Assembly (NCBI GenBank): GCA_021464245.1
Contig: JADCRB010000035.1
Coordinates: 1,662,842 to 1,726,841 of the forward strand
Length of the DNA stretch: 64,000 bases
Reading direction: 5' to 3'
Source: Carallia brachiata
Taxonomy: Eukaryota; Streptophyta; Magnoliopsida; Malpighiales; Rhizophoraceae
Shown here in pieces: positions 38,161 to 50,643 of this stretch. The notes below the pieces were generated by a model. The model saw only the letters and a list, made by a program, of their open reading frames with translations, was not told the origin of the DNA and did no database searches. Each line of letters opens with the position of its first letter. The first letter of the stretch is position 1. A program made the translations under genes and the position numbers.

Positions 38161-40666
38161 CATGCCACAAATGGTTTTATGCAAGTAATAAACGCAAATC
38201 ATGATCAATTTCAAGTAATAAACGCAAATCATGATCAATTGCACATTTATTAGACGGAATTTAATGCATTTAACTCCCCAAAAGGTGTTCAAAATGCTTT
38301 TTGCATTGAAATTATGGTTTTTGTAAGCATTAATGCTTAATTAAAGTGAAATTTGGGTTAAATAAGCCATTAAAATGAAAGAAAACTTATTTACATGAAA
38401 TGAAGTGATTTAGACTCTTTATTCATGCCACAAATGGTTTTATGCGACTAATAAACGCAAATCATGATTAATTGCAACTAATAAATGCAAATCATGATCA
38501 ATTGCACACTTATTAAATGTAATTTAATGCATTTAACTCCCCAAAAGGTTTTAAAAATGCTTTTTCCATTGAAATTAAAGTTTTTTAAAAGCATTAATAC
38601 TTCATTTAAGTGTAATTTGGGTTAAATACCGTTAAAATGAAAGAAAATCACTTATTTCACGAAATGAAGTGATTTAAACTCTTTATTCATGCCACAAATG
38701 ATATTATGCAACTAATAACACAAATTATGATCAATTGCACACATATTAGATGTAATTTAAAGCATTTAACTCCCCAAAAGGTGTTAAACATGCTTTTTCC
38801 ATTGAAATTAAAGGTTTTATAACAATTAATGCTTCATTTAAGTGTAATTTGGGTTAAATAAGCCATTAAAATGAAAACAAATCACTTATTCGCTTGAAAT
38901 GAAGTGATTTAGACTCTTTATTCATGCCACAAATGGTTTTATAATGTACTAAAACGCAAATCATTATCAATCGCACACTTATTAGATGGAATTTAATGCA
39001 TTTAACTCCCCAAAAGGTGTTAAAAATGCTTTTTCCATTGAAATTAAAGGTTTTCATAAGCATTAATGCTTAATTAAAGTGAAATTTGGGTTAAATAAGC
39101 CATTAAAATGAAAGAAAATCACTTATTTGCATGAAATGATGTGAGTTAGACTTTTTATTCATGCCACAAATGGTTTTATACAAGTAATAAACACAAATCA
39201 TGATCAATTGCACACTTATTAGATGTAATTTAATGCATTTAACTCCCCAAAAGGTGTTAAAAATGATTTTTCCATTGAAATTAAAGGTTTTTATAAGCAT
39301 TAATGTTTCATTTAAGTGTAATTTGGGTTAAATGAGCCATTAAAATGAACAAAAAATCACTTATTTGCTTGAAATGAAGTGATTTAGACTGTTTATTCAT
39401 ACCACAAATGGTTTTATGCAACTAATAAACGCAAATCATGATCAATTGCAGCTAATAAATGCAAATCATGATCAATTGCACACTTATTCGACGGAATTTA
39501 ATGCATTTAACTCCCCAAAAGGTGTTAAAAATAATTTTTACATTGAAATTAATGGTTTTTGTAAGCATTAATGCTTAATTAATGTGAAATTTGGGTTAAA
39601 TAAGCCATTAAAATGAAAGAAAATCACTTATTTGTTTTAAATGAAGTGATTTAGACTCTTTATTCATTCCACAAATGGTTTTATGCAACTAATAAACGCA
39701 AATCATGATCAATTGCAACTAATAAACGCAAATCATTATCAATTGCGCACTTATTAGACGGAATTTAATGCATTTAACTCCCCAAAAGGTGTTAAACATG
39801 CTTTTTCCATTGAAATTAATTTTTTTATAACAATTAATGCTTCATTTAAGTGTAATTTGGGTTAAATAAGCCATTAAAATGAAAACAATCACTTATTCGC
39901 TTGAAATGAAGTGATTTAGACTCTTTATTCATGCCACAAATGGTTTTATATAATACTAAAACGCAAATCATTATCAATCGCACACTTATTAGATAGAATT
40001 TAATGCATTTAACTCCCCAAAAGTGTTGAAAATGCTTTTTCCATTGAAATTAAAGGTTTTTATAAGCATTAATACTTCATTTAAGTGTAATTTGGGTTAA
40101 ATAAGCCGTTAAAATGAAAAAAATCACTTCTTTGCTTGCAATGAAGTGATTTAGACTCTTTATTCATGCCACAAATGGTTTTATGCAATAATAAATGCAA
40201 ATCATGATCAATTGCAACTAATAAACGCAAATCATGATCAAATTGCACACTTATTAGATGTAATTTAATGCATTTAACTCCCAAAAAGTGTTAAAAATGC
40301 TTTTTCCATTGAAATTAAAGGTTTTTATAAGCATTAATGCTTTCATTTAAGTGTAATTTGGGTTAAATAAGCCATTAAAATGAAAAAAAATCACTTATTT
40401 GCTAGAAATGAAGTGATTTAGACTGTTTATTCATACCACAAATGGTTTTATGCAAGTAATAAACAAATCATGATCAATTGCACACTTATTAGATGGAATT
40501 TAATGCATTTAACTCCCCAAAAGGTGTTGAAAAAGCTTTTTCCATTGAAATTAAAGGTTTTTATAAGAATTAATGCTTCATTTAAGTGTAATTTGGGTTA
40601 AATAAGCCATTAAAATGAAAGAAAATCACTTATTTGCTTGAAATGAAGTGATTTAGACTCTTTATT
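38161..40666. repeat. HOR unit type A, copy 1 (2506 bp, about 10 monomers)
   Basis: The unit starts at the monomer with CAAGTAATAAACGC followed by TTTCAAG. Rare variants in order: GCGAC (38444), TTTAAAGCATTTAAC (near 38757), TTTTCATAAGC, TTTTATACAAG (near 39176), AAATGAGCC (near 39331), TTATTCGACGG (near 39485), AAATAATTTTTAC, CTTAATTAATGTG, TTGTTTTAAATG, ATTCATTCC. The same series recurs from 46601. Confidence 0.85.
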
Positions 40667-43633
40667 CATGCCACAAATGGTTTTATGCAAGTAATAAACG
40701 CAAATCATGATCAATTTCAAGTAATAAACGCAAATCATGATCAATTGCACATTATTAGACGGAATTTAATGCATTTAACTCCCCAAAAGGTGTTCAAAAT
40801 GCTTTTTGCATTGAAATTAATGGTTTTTGTAAGCATAATGCTTAATTAAAGTGAAATTTGGGTTAAATAAGCCATTAAATGAAAGAAAATCACTTATTTA
40901 CATGAAATGAAGTGATTTAGACTCTTTATTCATGCCACAAATGGTTTTATGCGACTAATAAACGCAAATCATGATTAATTGCAACTAATAAATGCAAATC
41001 ATGATCAATTGCACACTTATTAATGTAATTTAATGCATTTAACTCCCCAAAAGGTTTTAAAAATGCTTTTTCCATTGAAATTAAAGTTTTTTATAAGCAT
41101 TAATACTTCATTAAGTGTAATTTGGGTTAAATATGCCGTTAAAATGAAAGAAAATACTTATTTCACGAAATGAAGTGATTTAAACTCTTTATTCATGCCA
41201 CAAATGATATTATGCAACTAATAAACACAAATTATGATCAATTGCACACATATTAGATGTAATTTAATGCATTTAACTCCCCAAAAGGTGTTAAACATGC
41301 TTTTTTGATTGAAATTAAAGGTTTTATAACAATTAATGCTTCATTTAAGTGTAATTTGGGTTAAATAAGCCATTAAAATGAAAACAAATCACTTATTCGC
41401 TTGAAATGAAGTGATTTAGACTCTTTATTCATGCCACAAATGGTTTTATGCAACTAATAAACGCAAATCATTATCAATCGCACACTTATTATAGAATTTA
41501 ATGCATTTAACTCCCCAAAAGTTGTTGAAAATGCTTTTTCCATTGAAATTAAAGGTTTTTATAAGCATTAATACTTCATTTAAGTGTAATTTGGGTTAAA
41601 TAAGCCGTTAAAATGAAAGAAAATCACTTCTTTGCTTGCAATGAAGTGATTTAGACTCTTTATTCATGCCACAAATGGTTTTATGCAACTAATAAATGCA
41701 AATCATGATCAATTGCAACTAATAAACGCAAATCATGATCAATTGCACACTTATTAGACGGAATTTAATGCATTTAACTCCCCAAAAGGTGTTCAAAATG
41801 CTTTTTGCATTGAAATTAATGGTTTTTGTAAGCATTAATGCTTAATTAAAGTGAAATTTGGGTTAAATAAGCCATTAAAATGAAAGAAAATCACTTATTT
41901 GCATGAAATGATGTGAGTTAGACTTTTTATTCATGCCACAAATGGTTTTATGCAAGTAATAAACACAAATCATGATCAATTGCACACTTATTAGATGTAA
42001 TTTAATGCATTTAACTCCCCAAAAGGTGTTAAAATGATTTTTCCATTGAAATTAAAGGTTTCTATAAGCATTAATGTTTCATTTAAGTGTAATTTGGGTT
42101 AAATAAGCCATTAAAATGAAAAAAAATCACTTATTTGCTTGAAATGAAGTGATTTAGACTGTTTATTCATACCACAAATGGTTTTATGCAACTAATAAAC
42201 GCAAATCATGATCAATTGCAGCTAATAAATGCAAATCATGATCAATTGCACACTTATTAGACGGAATTTAATGCATTTAACTCCCCAAAAGGTGTTAAAA
42301 ATAATTTTTACATTGAAATTAATGGTTTTTGTAAGCATTAATGCTTAATTAAAGTGAAATTTGGGTTAAATAAGCCATTAAAATGAAAGAAAATCACTTA
42401 TTTGCATGAAATGAAGTGATTTAGACTTTTTATTCGTGCCACAAATGGTTTTATGCAGTAATAAACACAAATCATGATCAATTGCACACTTATTAGATGT
42501 AATTTAACGCATTTAACTCCCTAAAAGGTGTTAAAAATTTTTCCATTGAAATTAAAGGTTTTTTAGCATTAATGCTTCATTTAAGTGTAATTTGGTTAAA
42601 TAAGCCATTAAAATGAAAAAAATCACTTATTTGCTTGAAATGAAGATTTTAGACTCTCTTATTTCATGCCACAAATGGTTTTATGCAACTAATAAACGCA
42701 AATCATTATCAATCGCACACTTATTAGATGGAATTTAATGCATTTAACTCCCCAAAAGGTGTTAAAAATGCTTTTTCCATTGAAATTAAAGGTTTTCATA
42801 AGCATTAATGCTTAATTAAAGTGAAATTTGGGTTAAATAGGCCATTAAAATGAAAGAAAATCACTTATTTGCTTTAAATGAAGTGATTTAGACTCTTTAT
42901 TCATTCCACAAATGGTTTTATGCAACTAATAAACGCAAATCATGATCAATTACAACTAATAAACGCAAATCATTATCAATTGCGCACTTATTAGACGGAA
43001 TTTAATGCATTTAACTCCCCAAAAGGTGTTAAACATGCTTTTTCCATTGAAATTAATTTTTTTATAACAATTAATGCTTCATTTAAGTGTAATTTGGGTT
43101 AAATAAGCCATTAAAATGAAAACAAATCACTTATTCGCTTGAAATGAAGTGATTTAGACTCTTTATTCATGCCACAAATGGTTTTATCCAACTAATAAAC
43201 GCAAATCATTATCAATCGCACACTTATTAGATAGAATTTAATGCATTTTAACTCCCCAAAAGTTGTTGAAAATGCTTTTTCCATTGAAATTAAAGGTTTT
43301 TATAAGCATTACTTCATTTAAGTGTAATTTGGGTTAAATAAGCCGTTAAAATGAAAGAAATCACTTTTGCTTGCAATGAAGTGATTTAGACTCTTTATTC
43401 ATGCCACAAATGGTTTTATGCAAGTAATAAACACAAATCATGATCAATTGCACACTTGATTAGTAATTTAATGCATTTAACTCCCCAAAAGGTGTTAAAA
43501 ATGATTTTTCCATTGAAATTAAAGGTTTTTATAAGCATTAATGTTTCATTTAAGTGTAATTTGGGTTAAATAAGCCATTAAAGAAAAAAAAATCACTTAT
43601 TTGCTTGAAATGAAGTGATTTAGACTCTTTATT
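40667..43633. repeat. HOR unit type B, copy 1 (2967 bp, about 12 monomers)
   Basis: Starts at the same TTTCAAG monomer and runs to the next, 2967 bp later. Markers shared with copy 2: GCGAC 40951/43920, CTTCTTTGCTTGC 41626/44590, GCAGCTAATAAATGC 42220/45187, ATTCGTGCC, CTCCCTAAAAGG near 42518/45487, GAAGATTTTAG near 42645 versus GAAGATTTAG near 45617, and the fused CTTTTGCTTGC/CAAGTAATAAACAC monomer near 43363/46326. Confidence 0.88.
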
Positions 43634-46600
43634 CATGCCACAAATGGTTTTATGCAAGTAATAAACGCAAATCATGATCAATTTCAAGTAATAAACGCAA
43701 ATCATGATCAATTGCAACATTATTAGACGGAATTTAATGCATTTAACTCCCCAAAAGGTGTTCAAAAGCTTTTTGCATTGAAATTAATGGTTTTTGTAAG
43801 CATTAATGCTTAATTAAAGTGAAATTTGGGTTAAATAAGCCATTAAAATGAAAGAAAATCACTTATTTACATGAAATGAAGTGATTTAGACTCTTTATTC
43901 ATGCCACAAATGGTTTTATGCGACTAATAAACGCAAATCATGATTAATTGCAACTAATAAATGCAAATCATGATCAATTGCACACTTAAATGTAATTTAA
44001 TGCATTTAACTCCCCAAAAGGTTTTAAAAATGCTTTTTCCATTGAAATTAAAGTTTTTTAAAAGCATTAATACTTCATTTAAGTGTAATTTGGGTTAAAT
44101 ATGCGTTAAAAAAGAAAATCACTTATTTCACGAAATGAAGTGATTTAAACTCTTTATTCATGCCACAAATGATATTATGCAACTAATAAACACAAATTAT
44201 GATCAATTGCACACATATTAGATGTAATTTAATGCATTTAACTCCCCAAAAGGTGTTAAACATGCTTTTTTGATTGAAATTAAAGGTTTTATAACAATTA
44301 ATGCTTCATTTAAGTGTAATTTGGGTTAAATAAGCCATTAAAATGAAAACAAATCACTTATTCGCTTGAAATGAAGTGATTTAGACTCTTTATTCATGCC
44401 ACAAATGGTTTTATGCAACTAATAAACGCAAATCATTATCAATCGCACACTTATTATATAGAATTTAATGCATTTAACTCCCCAAAAGTTGTTGAAAATG
44501 CTTTTTCCATTGAAATTAAAGGTTTTTATAAGCATTAATACTTCATTTAAGTGTAATTTGGGTTAAATAAGCCGTTAAAATGAAAGAAAATCACTTCTTT
44601 GCTTGCAATGAAGTGATTTAGACTCTTTATTCATGCCACAAATGGTTTTATGCAACTAATAAATGCAAATCATGATCAATTGCAACTAATAAACGCAAAT
44701 CATGATCAATTGCACACTTATTAGACGGAATTTAATGCATTTAACTCCCCAAAAGGTGTTCAAAATGCTTTTTGCATTGAAATTAATGGTTTTTGTAAGC
44801 ATTAATGCTTAATTAAAGTGAAATTTGGGTTAAATAAGCCATTAAAATGAAAGAAAATCACTTATTTGCATGAAATGATGTGAGTTAGACTTTTTATTCA
44901 TGCCACAAATGGTTTTATACAAGTAATAAACACAAATCATGATCAATTGCACACTTATTAGATGTAATTTAATGCATTTAACTCCCCAAAAGGTGTTAAA
45001 AATGATTTTTCCATTGAAATTAAAGGTTTTTATAAGCATTAATGTTTCATTTAAGTGTAATTTGGGTTAAATGAGCCATTAAAATGAAAAAAAATCACTT
45101 ATTTGCTTGAAATGAAGTGATTTAGACTGTTTATTCATACCACAAATGGTTTTATGCAACTAATAAACGCAAATCATGATCAATTGCAGCTAATAAATGC
45201 AAATCATGATCAATTGCACACTTATTAGACGGAATTTAATGCATTTAACTCCCCAAAAGGTGTTAAAAATGCTTTTTACATTGAAATTAATGGTTTTTGT
45301 AAGCATTAATGCTTAATTAAAGTGAAATTTGGGTTAAATAAGCCATTAAAATGAAAGAAAATCACTTATTTGCATGAAATGAAGTGATTTAGACTTTTTA
45401 TTCGTGCCACAAATGGTTTTATGCAAGTAATAAACGCAAATCATGATCAATTGCACACTTATTAGATGTAATTTAACGCATTTAACTCCCTAAAAGGTGT
45501 TAAAAATGCTTTTTCCATTGAAATTAAAGGTTTTTATTAGCATTAATGCTTCATTTAAGTGTAATTTTGGTTAAATAAGCCATTAAAATGAAAAAAATCA
45601 CTTATTTGCTTGAAATGAAGATTTAGACTCTTTATTCATGCCACAAATGGTTTTATGCAACTAATAAACGCAAATCATGATCAATCGCACACTTATTAGA
45701 TGGAATTTAATGCATTTAACTCCCCAAAAGGTGTTAAAAATGCTTTTTCCATTGAAATTAAAGGTTTTCAAGCATTAATGCTTAATTAAAGTGAAATTTG
45801 GGTTAAATAGCCATTAAAATGAAAGAAAATCACTTATTTGTTTAAATGAAGTGATTTAGACTCTTTATTCATGCCACAAATGGTTTTATGCAACTAATAA
45901 ACGCAAATCATGATCAATTACAACTAATAAACGCAAATCATTATCAATTGCGCACTTATTAGACGGAATTTAATGCATTTAACTCCCCAAAAGGTGTTAA
46001 ATGCTTTTTCCATTGAAATTAATTTTTTATAACATTAATGCTTCATTTAAGTGTAATTTGGGTTAAATAAGCCATTAAAATGAAAAAAATCACTTATTCG
46101 CTTGAAATGAAGTGATTTAGACTCTTTATTCATGCCACAAATGGTTTTATCAACTAATAAACGCAAATCATGATCAATCGCACACTTATTAGATGAATTT
46201 AATGCATTTAACTCCCCAAAAGTGTTAAAATGCTTTTTCCATTGAAATTAAAGGTTTTTATAAGCATTAATACTTCATTTAAGTGTAATTTGGGTTAAAT
46301 AAGCCGTTAAAATGAAAGAAAATCACTTCTTTGCTTGCAATGAAGTGATTTAGACTCTTTATTCATGCCACAAATGGTTTTATGCAAGTAATAAACACAA
46401 ATCATGATCAATTGCACACTTATTAGATGTAATTTAATGCATTTAACTCCCCAAAAGGTGTTAAAAATGATTTTTCCATTGAAATTAAAGGTTTTTATAA
46501 GCATTAATGTTTCATTTAAGTGTAATTTGGGTTAAATAAGCCATTAAAATGAAAAAAAATCACTTATTTGCTTGAAATGAAGTGATTTAGACTCTTTATT
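43634..46600. repeat. HOR unit type B, copy 2 (2967 bp)
   Basis: The same length as copy 1 between equivalent landmarks (43634 and 46601). It also carries TTTTATACAAG (near 44915) and AAATGAGCC (near 45071), which are absent from B copy 1 but present in both A units, so it shares sequence with type A as well. Mostly clean; small deletions at 45600-46250. Confidence 0.88.
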
Positions 46601-49096
46601 CATGCCACAAATGGTTTTATGCAAGTAATAAACGCAAATCATGATCAATTTCAAGTAATAAACGCAAATCATGATCAATTGCACATTTATTAGACGGAAT
46701 TTAATGCATTTAACTCCCCAAAAGGTGTTCAAAATGCTTTTTGCATTGAAATTAATGGTTTTTGTAAGCATTAATGCTTAATTAAAGTGAAATTTGGGTT
46801 AAATAAGCCATTAAAATGAAAGAAAATCACTTATTTACATGAAATGAAGTGATTTAGACTCTTTATTCATGCCACAAATGGTTTTATGCGACTAATAAAC
46901 GCAAATCATGATTAATTGCAACTAATAAATGCAAATCATGATCAATTGCACACTTATTAAATGTAATTTAATGCATTTAACTCCCCAAAAGGTTTTAAAA
47001 ATGCTTTTTCCATTGAAATTAAAGTTTTTTAAAAGCATTAATACTTCATTTAAGTGTAATTTGGGTTAAATATACCGTTAAAATGAAAGAAAATCACTTA
47101 TTTCCACGAAATGAAGTGATTTAAACTCTTTATTCATGCCACAAATGATATTATGCAACTAATAAACACAAATTATGATCAATTGCACACATATTAGATG
47201 TAATTTAAAGCATTTAACTCCCCAAAAGGTGTTAAACATGCTTTTTCCATTGAAATTAAAGGTTTTATAACAATTAATGCTTCATTTAAGTGTAATTTGG
47301 GTTAAATAAGCCATTAAAATGAAAACAAATCACTTATTCGCTTGAAATGAAGTGATTTAGACTCTTTATTCATGCCACAAATGGTTTTATGTAACTAATA
47401 AACGCAAATCATTATCAATCGCACACTTATTAGATGGAATTTAATGCATTTAACTCCCAAAAGGTGTTAAAATGCTTTTTCCATTGAAATTAAAGGTTTT
47501 CATAAGCATTAATGCTTAATTAAAGTGAATTTGGGTTAAATAAGCCATTAAAATGAAAGAAAATCACTTATTTGCATGAAATGATGTGATTAGACTTTTA
47601 TTCATGCCACAAATGGTTTTATACAGTAATAAACACAAATCATGATCAATTGCAACACTTATTAGATGTAATTTAATGCATTTAACTCCCCAAAAGGTGT
47701 TAAAAATGATTTTTCCATTGAAATTAAAGGTTTTTATAAGCATTAATGTTTCATTTAAGTGTAATTTGGGTTAAATGAGCCATTAAAATGAAAAAAGTCA
47801 CTTATTTGCTTGAAATGAAGTGATTTAGACTGTTTATTCATACCACAAATGGTTTTATGCAACTAATAAACGCAATCATGATCAATTGCAGCTAATAAAT
47901 CAAATGATCAATTGCACACTTATTCGACGGAATTTAATGCATTTAACTCCCCAAAAGGTGTTAAAATAATTTTTACATTGAAATTAATGGTTTTTAAGCA
48001 TTAATGCTTAATGTGAATTTGGGTTAAATAAGCCATTAAAATGAAAGAAAAATCACTTATTTGTTTTAAATGAAGTGATTTAGACTCTTTATTCATTCCA
48101 CAAATGGTTTTATGCAACTAATAAACGCAAATCATGATCAATTGCAACTAATAACGCAAATCATATCAATGCGCACTTATTAGACGGAATTTAATGCATT
48201 TAACTCCCCAAAAGGTGTTAAACATGCTTTTTCCATTGAAATTAAGTTTTAAGAACAATTAAGCTTCATTTAAGTGTAATTTGGGTTAAATAAGCCATTA
48301 AAATGAAAACAAATCACTTATTCGCTTGAAATGAAGTGATTTAGACTCTTTTATTCATGCCACAAATGGTTTTATCCAACTAATAAACGCAAAATATTAT
48401 CAATCGCACACTTATTAGATAGAATTTAATGCATTTAACTCCCCAAAAGTTGTTGAAAATGCTTTTTCCATTGAAATTAAAGGTTTTTATAAGCATTAAT
48501 ACTTCATTTAAGTGTAATTTGGGTTAAATAAGCCGTTAAAATGAAAGAAAATCACTTCTTTGCTTGCAATGAAGTGATTTAGACTCTTTATTCATGCCAC
48601 AAATGGTTTTATGCAATTAATAAATGCAAATCATGATCAATTGCAACTAATAAACGCAAATCATGATCTATTGCACACTTATTAGATGTAATTTAATGCA
48701 TTTAACTCCCCAAAAAGTGTTAAAAATGATTTTTCCATTGAAATTAAAGGTTTTTATAAGCATTAATGTTTCATTTAAGTGTAATTTGGGTTAAATAAGC
48801 CATTAAAATGAAAAAAAATCACTTATTTGCTAGAAATGAAGTGATTTAGACTGTTTATTCATACCACAAATGGTTTTATGCAGCTAATAAATGCAAATCA
48901 TGATCAATTGCACACTTATTAGATGGAATTTAATGCATTTAACTCCCCAAAGGGTGTTAAAAATGCTTTTTCCATTGAAATTAAAGGTTTTCATAAGAAT
49001 TAATGCTTCATTTAAGTGTAATTTGGGTTAAATAAGCCATTAAAATGAAAAAAAATCACTTATTTGCTTGAAATGAAGTGATTTAGACTCTTTATT
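46601..49096. repeat. HOR unit type A, copy 2 (2496 bp)
   Basis: Matches 38161-40666 in marker order at an offset of about 8.44 kb: TTTAAAGC near 47207, TTTTATACAG near 47612, AAATGAGCC near 47775, TTATTCGACGG near 47921, TTGTTTTAAATG near 48061, ATTCATTCC near 48093. Deletions cluster at 47440-48290. The unit ends with a GCAGCTAATAAATGC monomer (48880), which then becomes the start marker of the next domain. Confidence 0.85.
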
Positions 49097-50643
49097 CATG
49101 CCACAAATGGTTTTATGCAAGTAATAAACGCAAATCATGATCAATTTCAAGTAATAAACGCAAATCATGATCAATTGCACATTTATTAGACGGAATTTAA
49201 TGCATTTAACTCCCCAAAAGGTGTTCAAAATGCTTTTTGCATTGAAATTAATGGTTTTTGTAAGCATTAATGCTTAATTAAAGTGAAATTTGGGTTAAAT
49301 AAGCCATTAAATTGAAAGAAAATCACTTATTTACATGAAATGAAGTGATTTAGACTCTTTATTCATGCCACAAATGGTTTTATGCGACTAATAAACGCAA
49401 ATCATGATTAATTGCAACTAATAAATGCAAATCATGATCAATTGCACACTTATTAAATGTAATTTAATGCATTTAACTCCCCAAAAGGTTTTAAAAATGC
49501 TTTTTCCATTGAAATTAAAGTTTTTTATAAGCATTAATACTTCATTTAAGTGTAATTTGGGTTAAATATACCGTTAAAATGAAAGAAAATAACTTATTTC
49601 CACGAAATGAAGTGATTTAAACTCTTTATTCATGCCACAAATGATATTATGCAACTAATAAACACAAATTATGATCAATTGCACACATATTAGATGTAAT
49701 TTAATGCATTTAACTCCCCAAAAGGTGTTAAACATGCTTTTTTGATTGAAATTAAAGGTTTTATAACAATTAATGCTTCATTTAAGTGTAATTTGGGTTA
49801 AATAAGCCATTAAAATGAAAACAAATCACTTATTCGCTTGAAATGAAGTGATTTAGACTCTTTATTCATGCCACAAATGGTTTTATGCAACTAATAAACG
49901 CAAATCATTATCAATCGCACACTTATTATATAGAATTTAATGCATTTAACTCCCCAAAAGTTGTTGAAAATGCTTTTTCCATTGAAATTAAAGGTTTTTA
50001 TAAGCATTACTACTTCATTTAAGTGTAATTTGGGTTTTAAATAAGCCGATTTGTTTTGTTTTAAAATGAAAGAAAGAAATCACTCTTTGCTTGCAATGAA
50101 GTGATTTAGACTCTTATTCATGCCACAAATGGTTTTATGCAACTAATAAATGCAAATCATGATCAATTGCAACTAATAAACGCAAATCATGATCAATTGC
50201 ACACTTATTAGACGGAATTTAATGCATTTAACTCCCCAAAGGTGTTCAAAATTTTTGCATTGAAATTATGGTTTTTGTAAGCATTAATGCTTACTTAAAG
50301 TGAAATTTGGGTTAAATAAGCCATTAAAATGAAAGAAAATCACTTATTTGCATTGAAATGATGTGAGTTAGGACTTTTTATTTCATGCCACAAATGGTTT
50401 TATGCAAGTATAAACACAAATCATGATCAATTGCACACTTATTAGATGTAATTTAATGCATTTAACTCCCCAAAAGTGTTTTTTAAATGATTTTTTCCAT
50501 TGAAATTAAAGGTTTTTTTTATAAGCATTAATGTTTCATTTAAGTGTAATTTGGGTTAAATAAGCATAAAATGAAAAAAAATCACTTATTTGCTAGAAAT
50601 GAAGTGATTTAGACTGTTTATTCATACCACAACATGGTTTTAT
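49097..50643. repeat. Transitional HOR block, six monomers
   Basis: Order: TTTCAAG monomer, GCGAC (49384), GATATTATGC, TTATATAGAATTT, CTCTTTGCTTGC (near 50080), GATGTGAGTTAG, then GCAGCTAATAAATGC at 50644. This follows the six-monomer sub-period of the 4.5-kb unit. From 49970 to 50560 the sequence is disturbed by small insertions and deletions. Confidence 0.8.
50049..50060. other. 12-nt non-monomer insertion
   Basis: Where monomers read AAGCCGTTAAAATG, this one has ATTTGTTTTGTT between AAGCCG and TTAAAATG. It is the longest stretch in the window not accounted for by the consensus. Neighbouring bases also show extra Ts (GGGTTTTAAAT, GGTTTTTTTTATAAGC near 50509), so a local consensus error is as likely as a true insertion. 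Confidence 0.6.

Noticed and set aside
38161..49096. Large inverted duplication suggested by the A-B-B-A order
   Set aside because: All monomers in all four units keep the same orientation, so it is a symmetric order of direct copies, not a palindrome.
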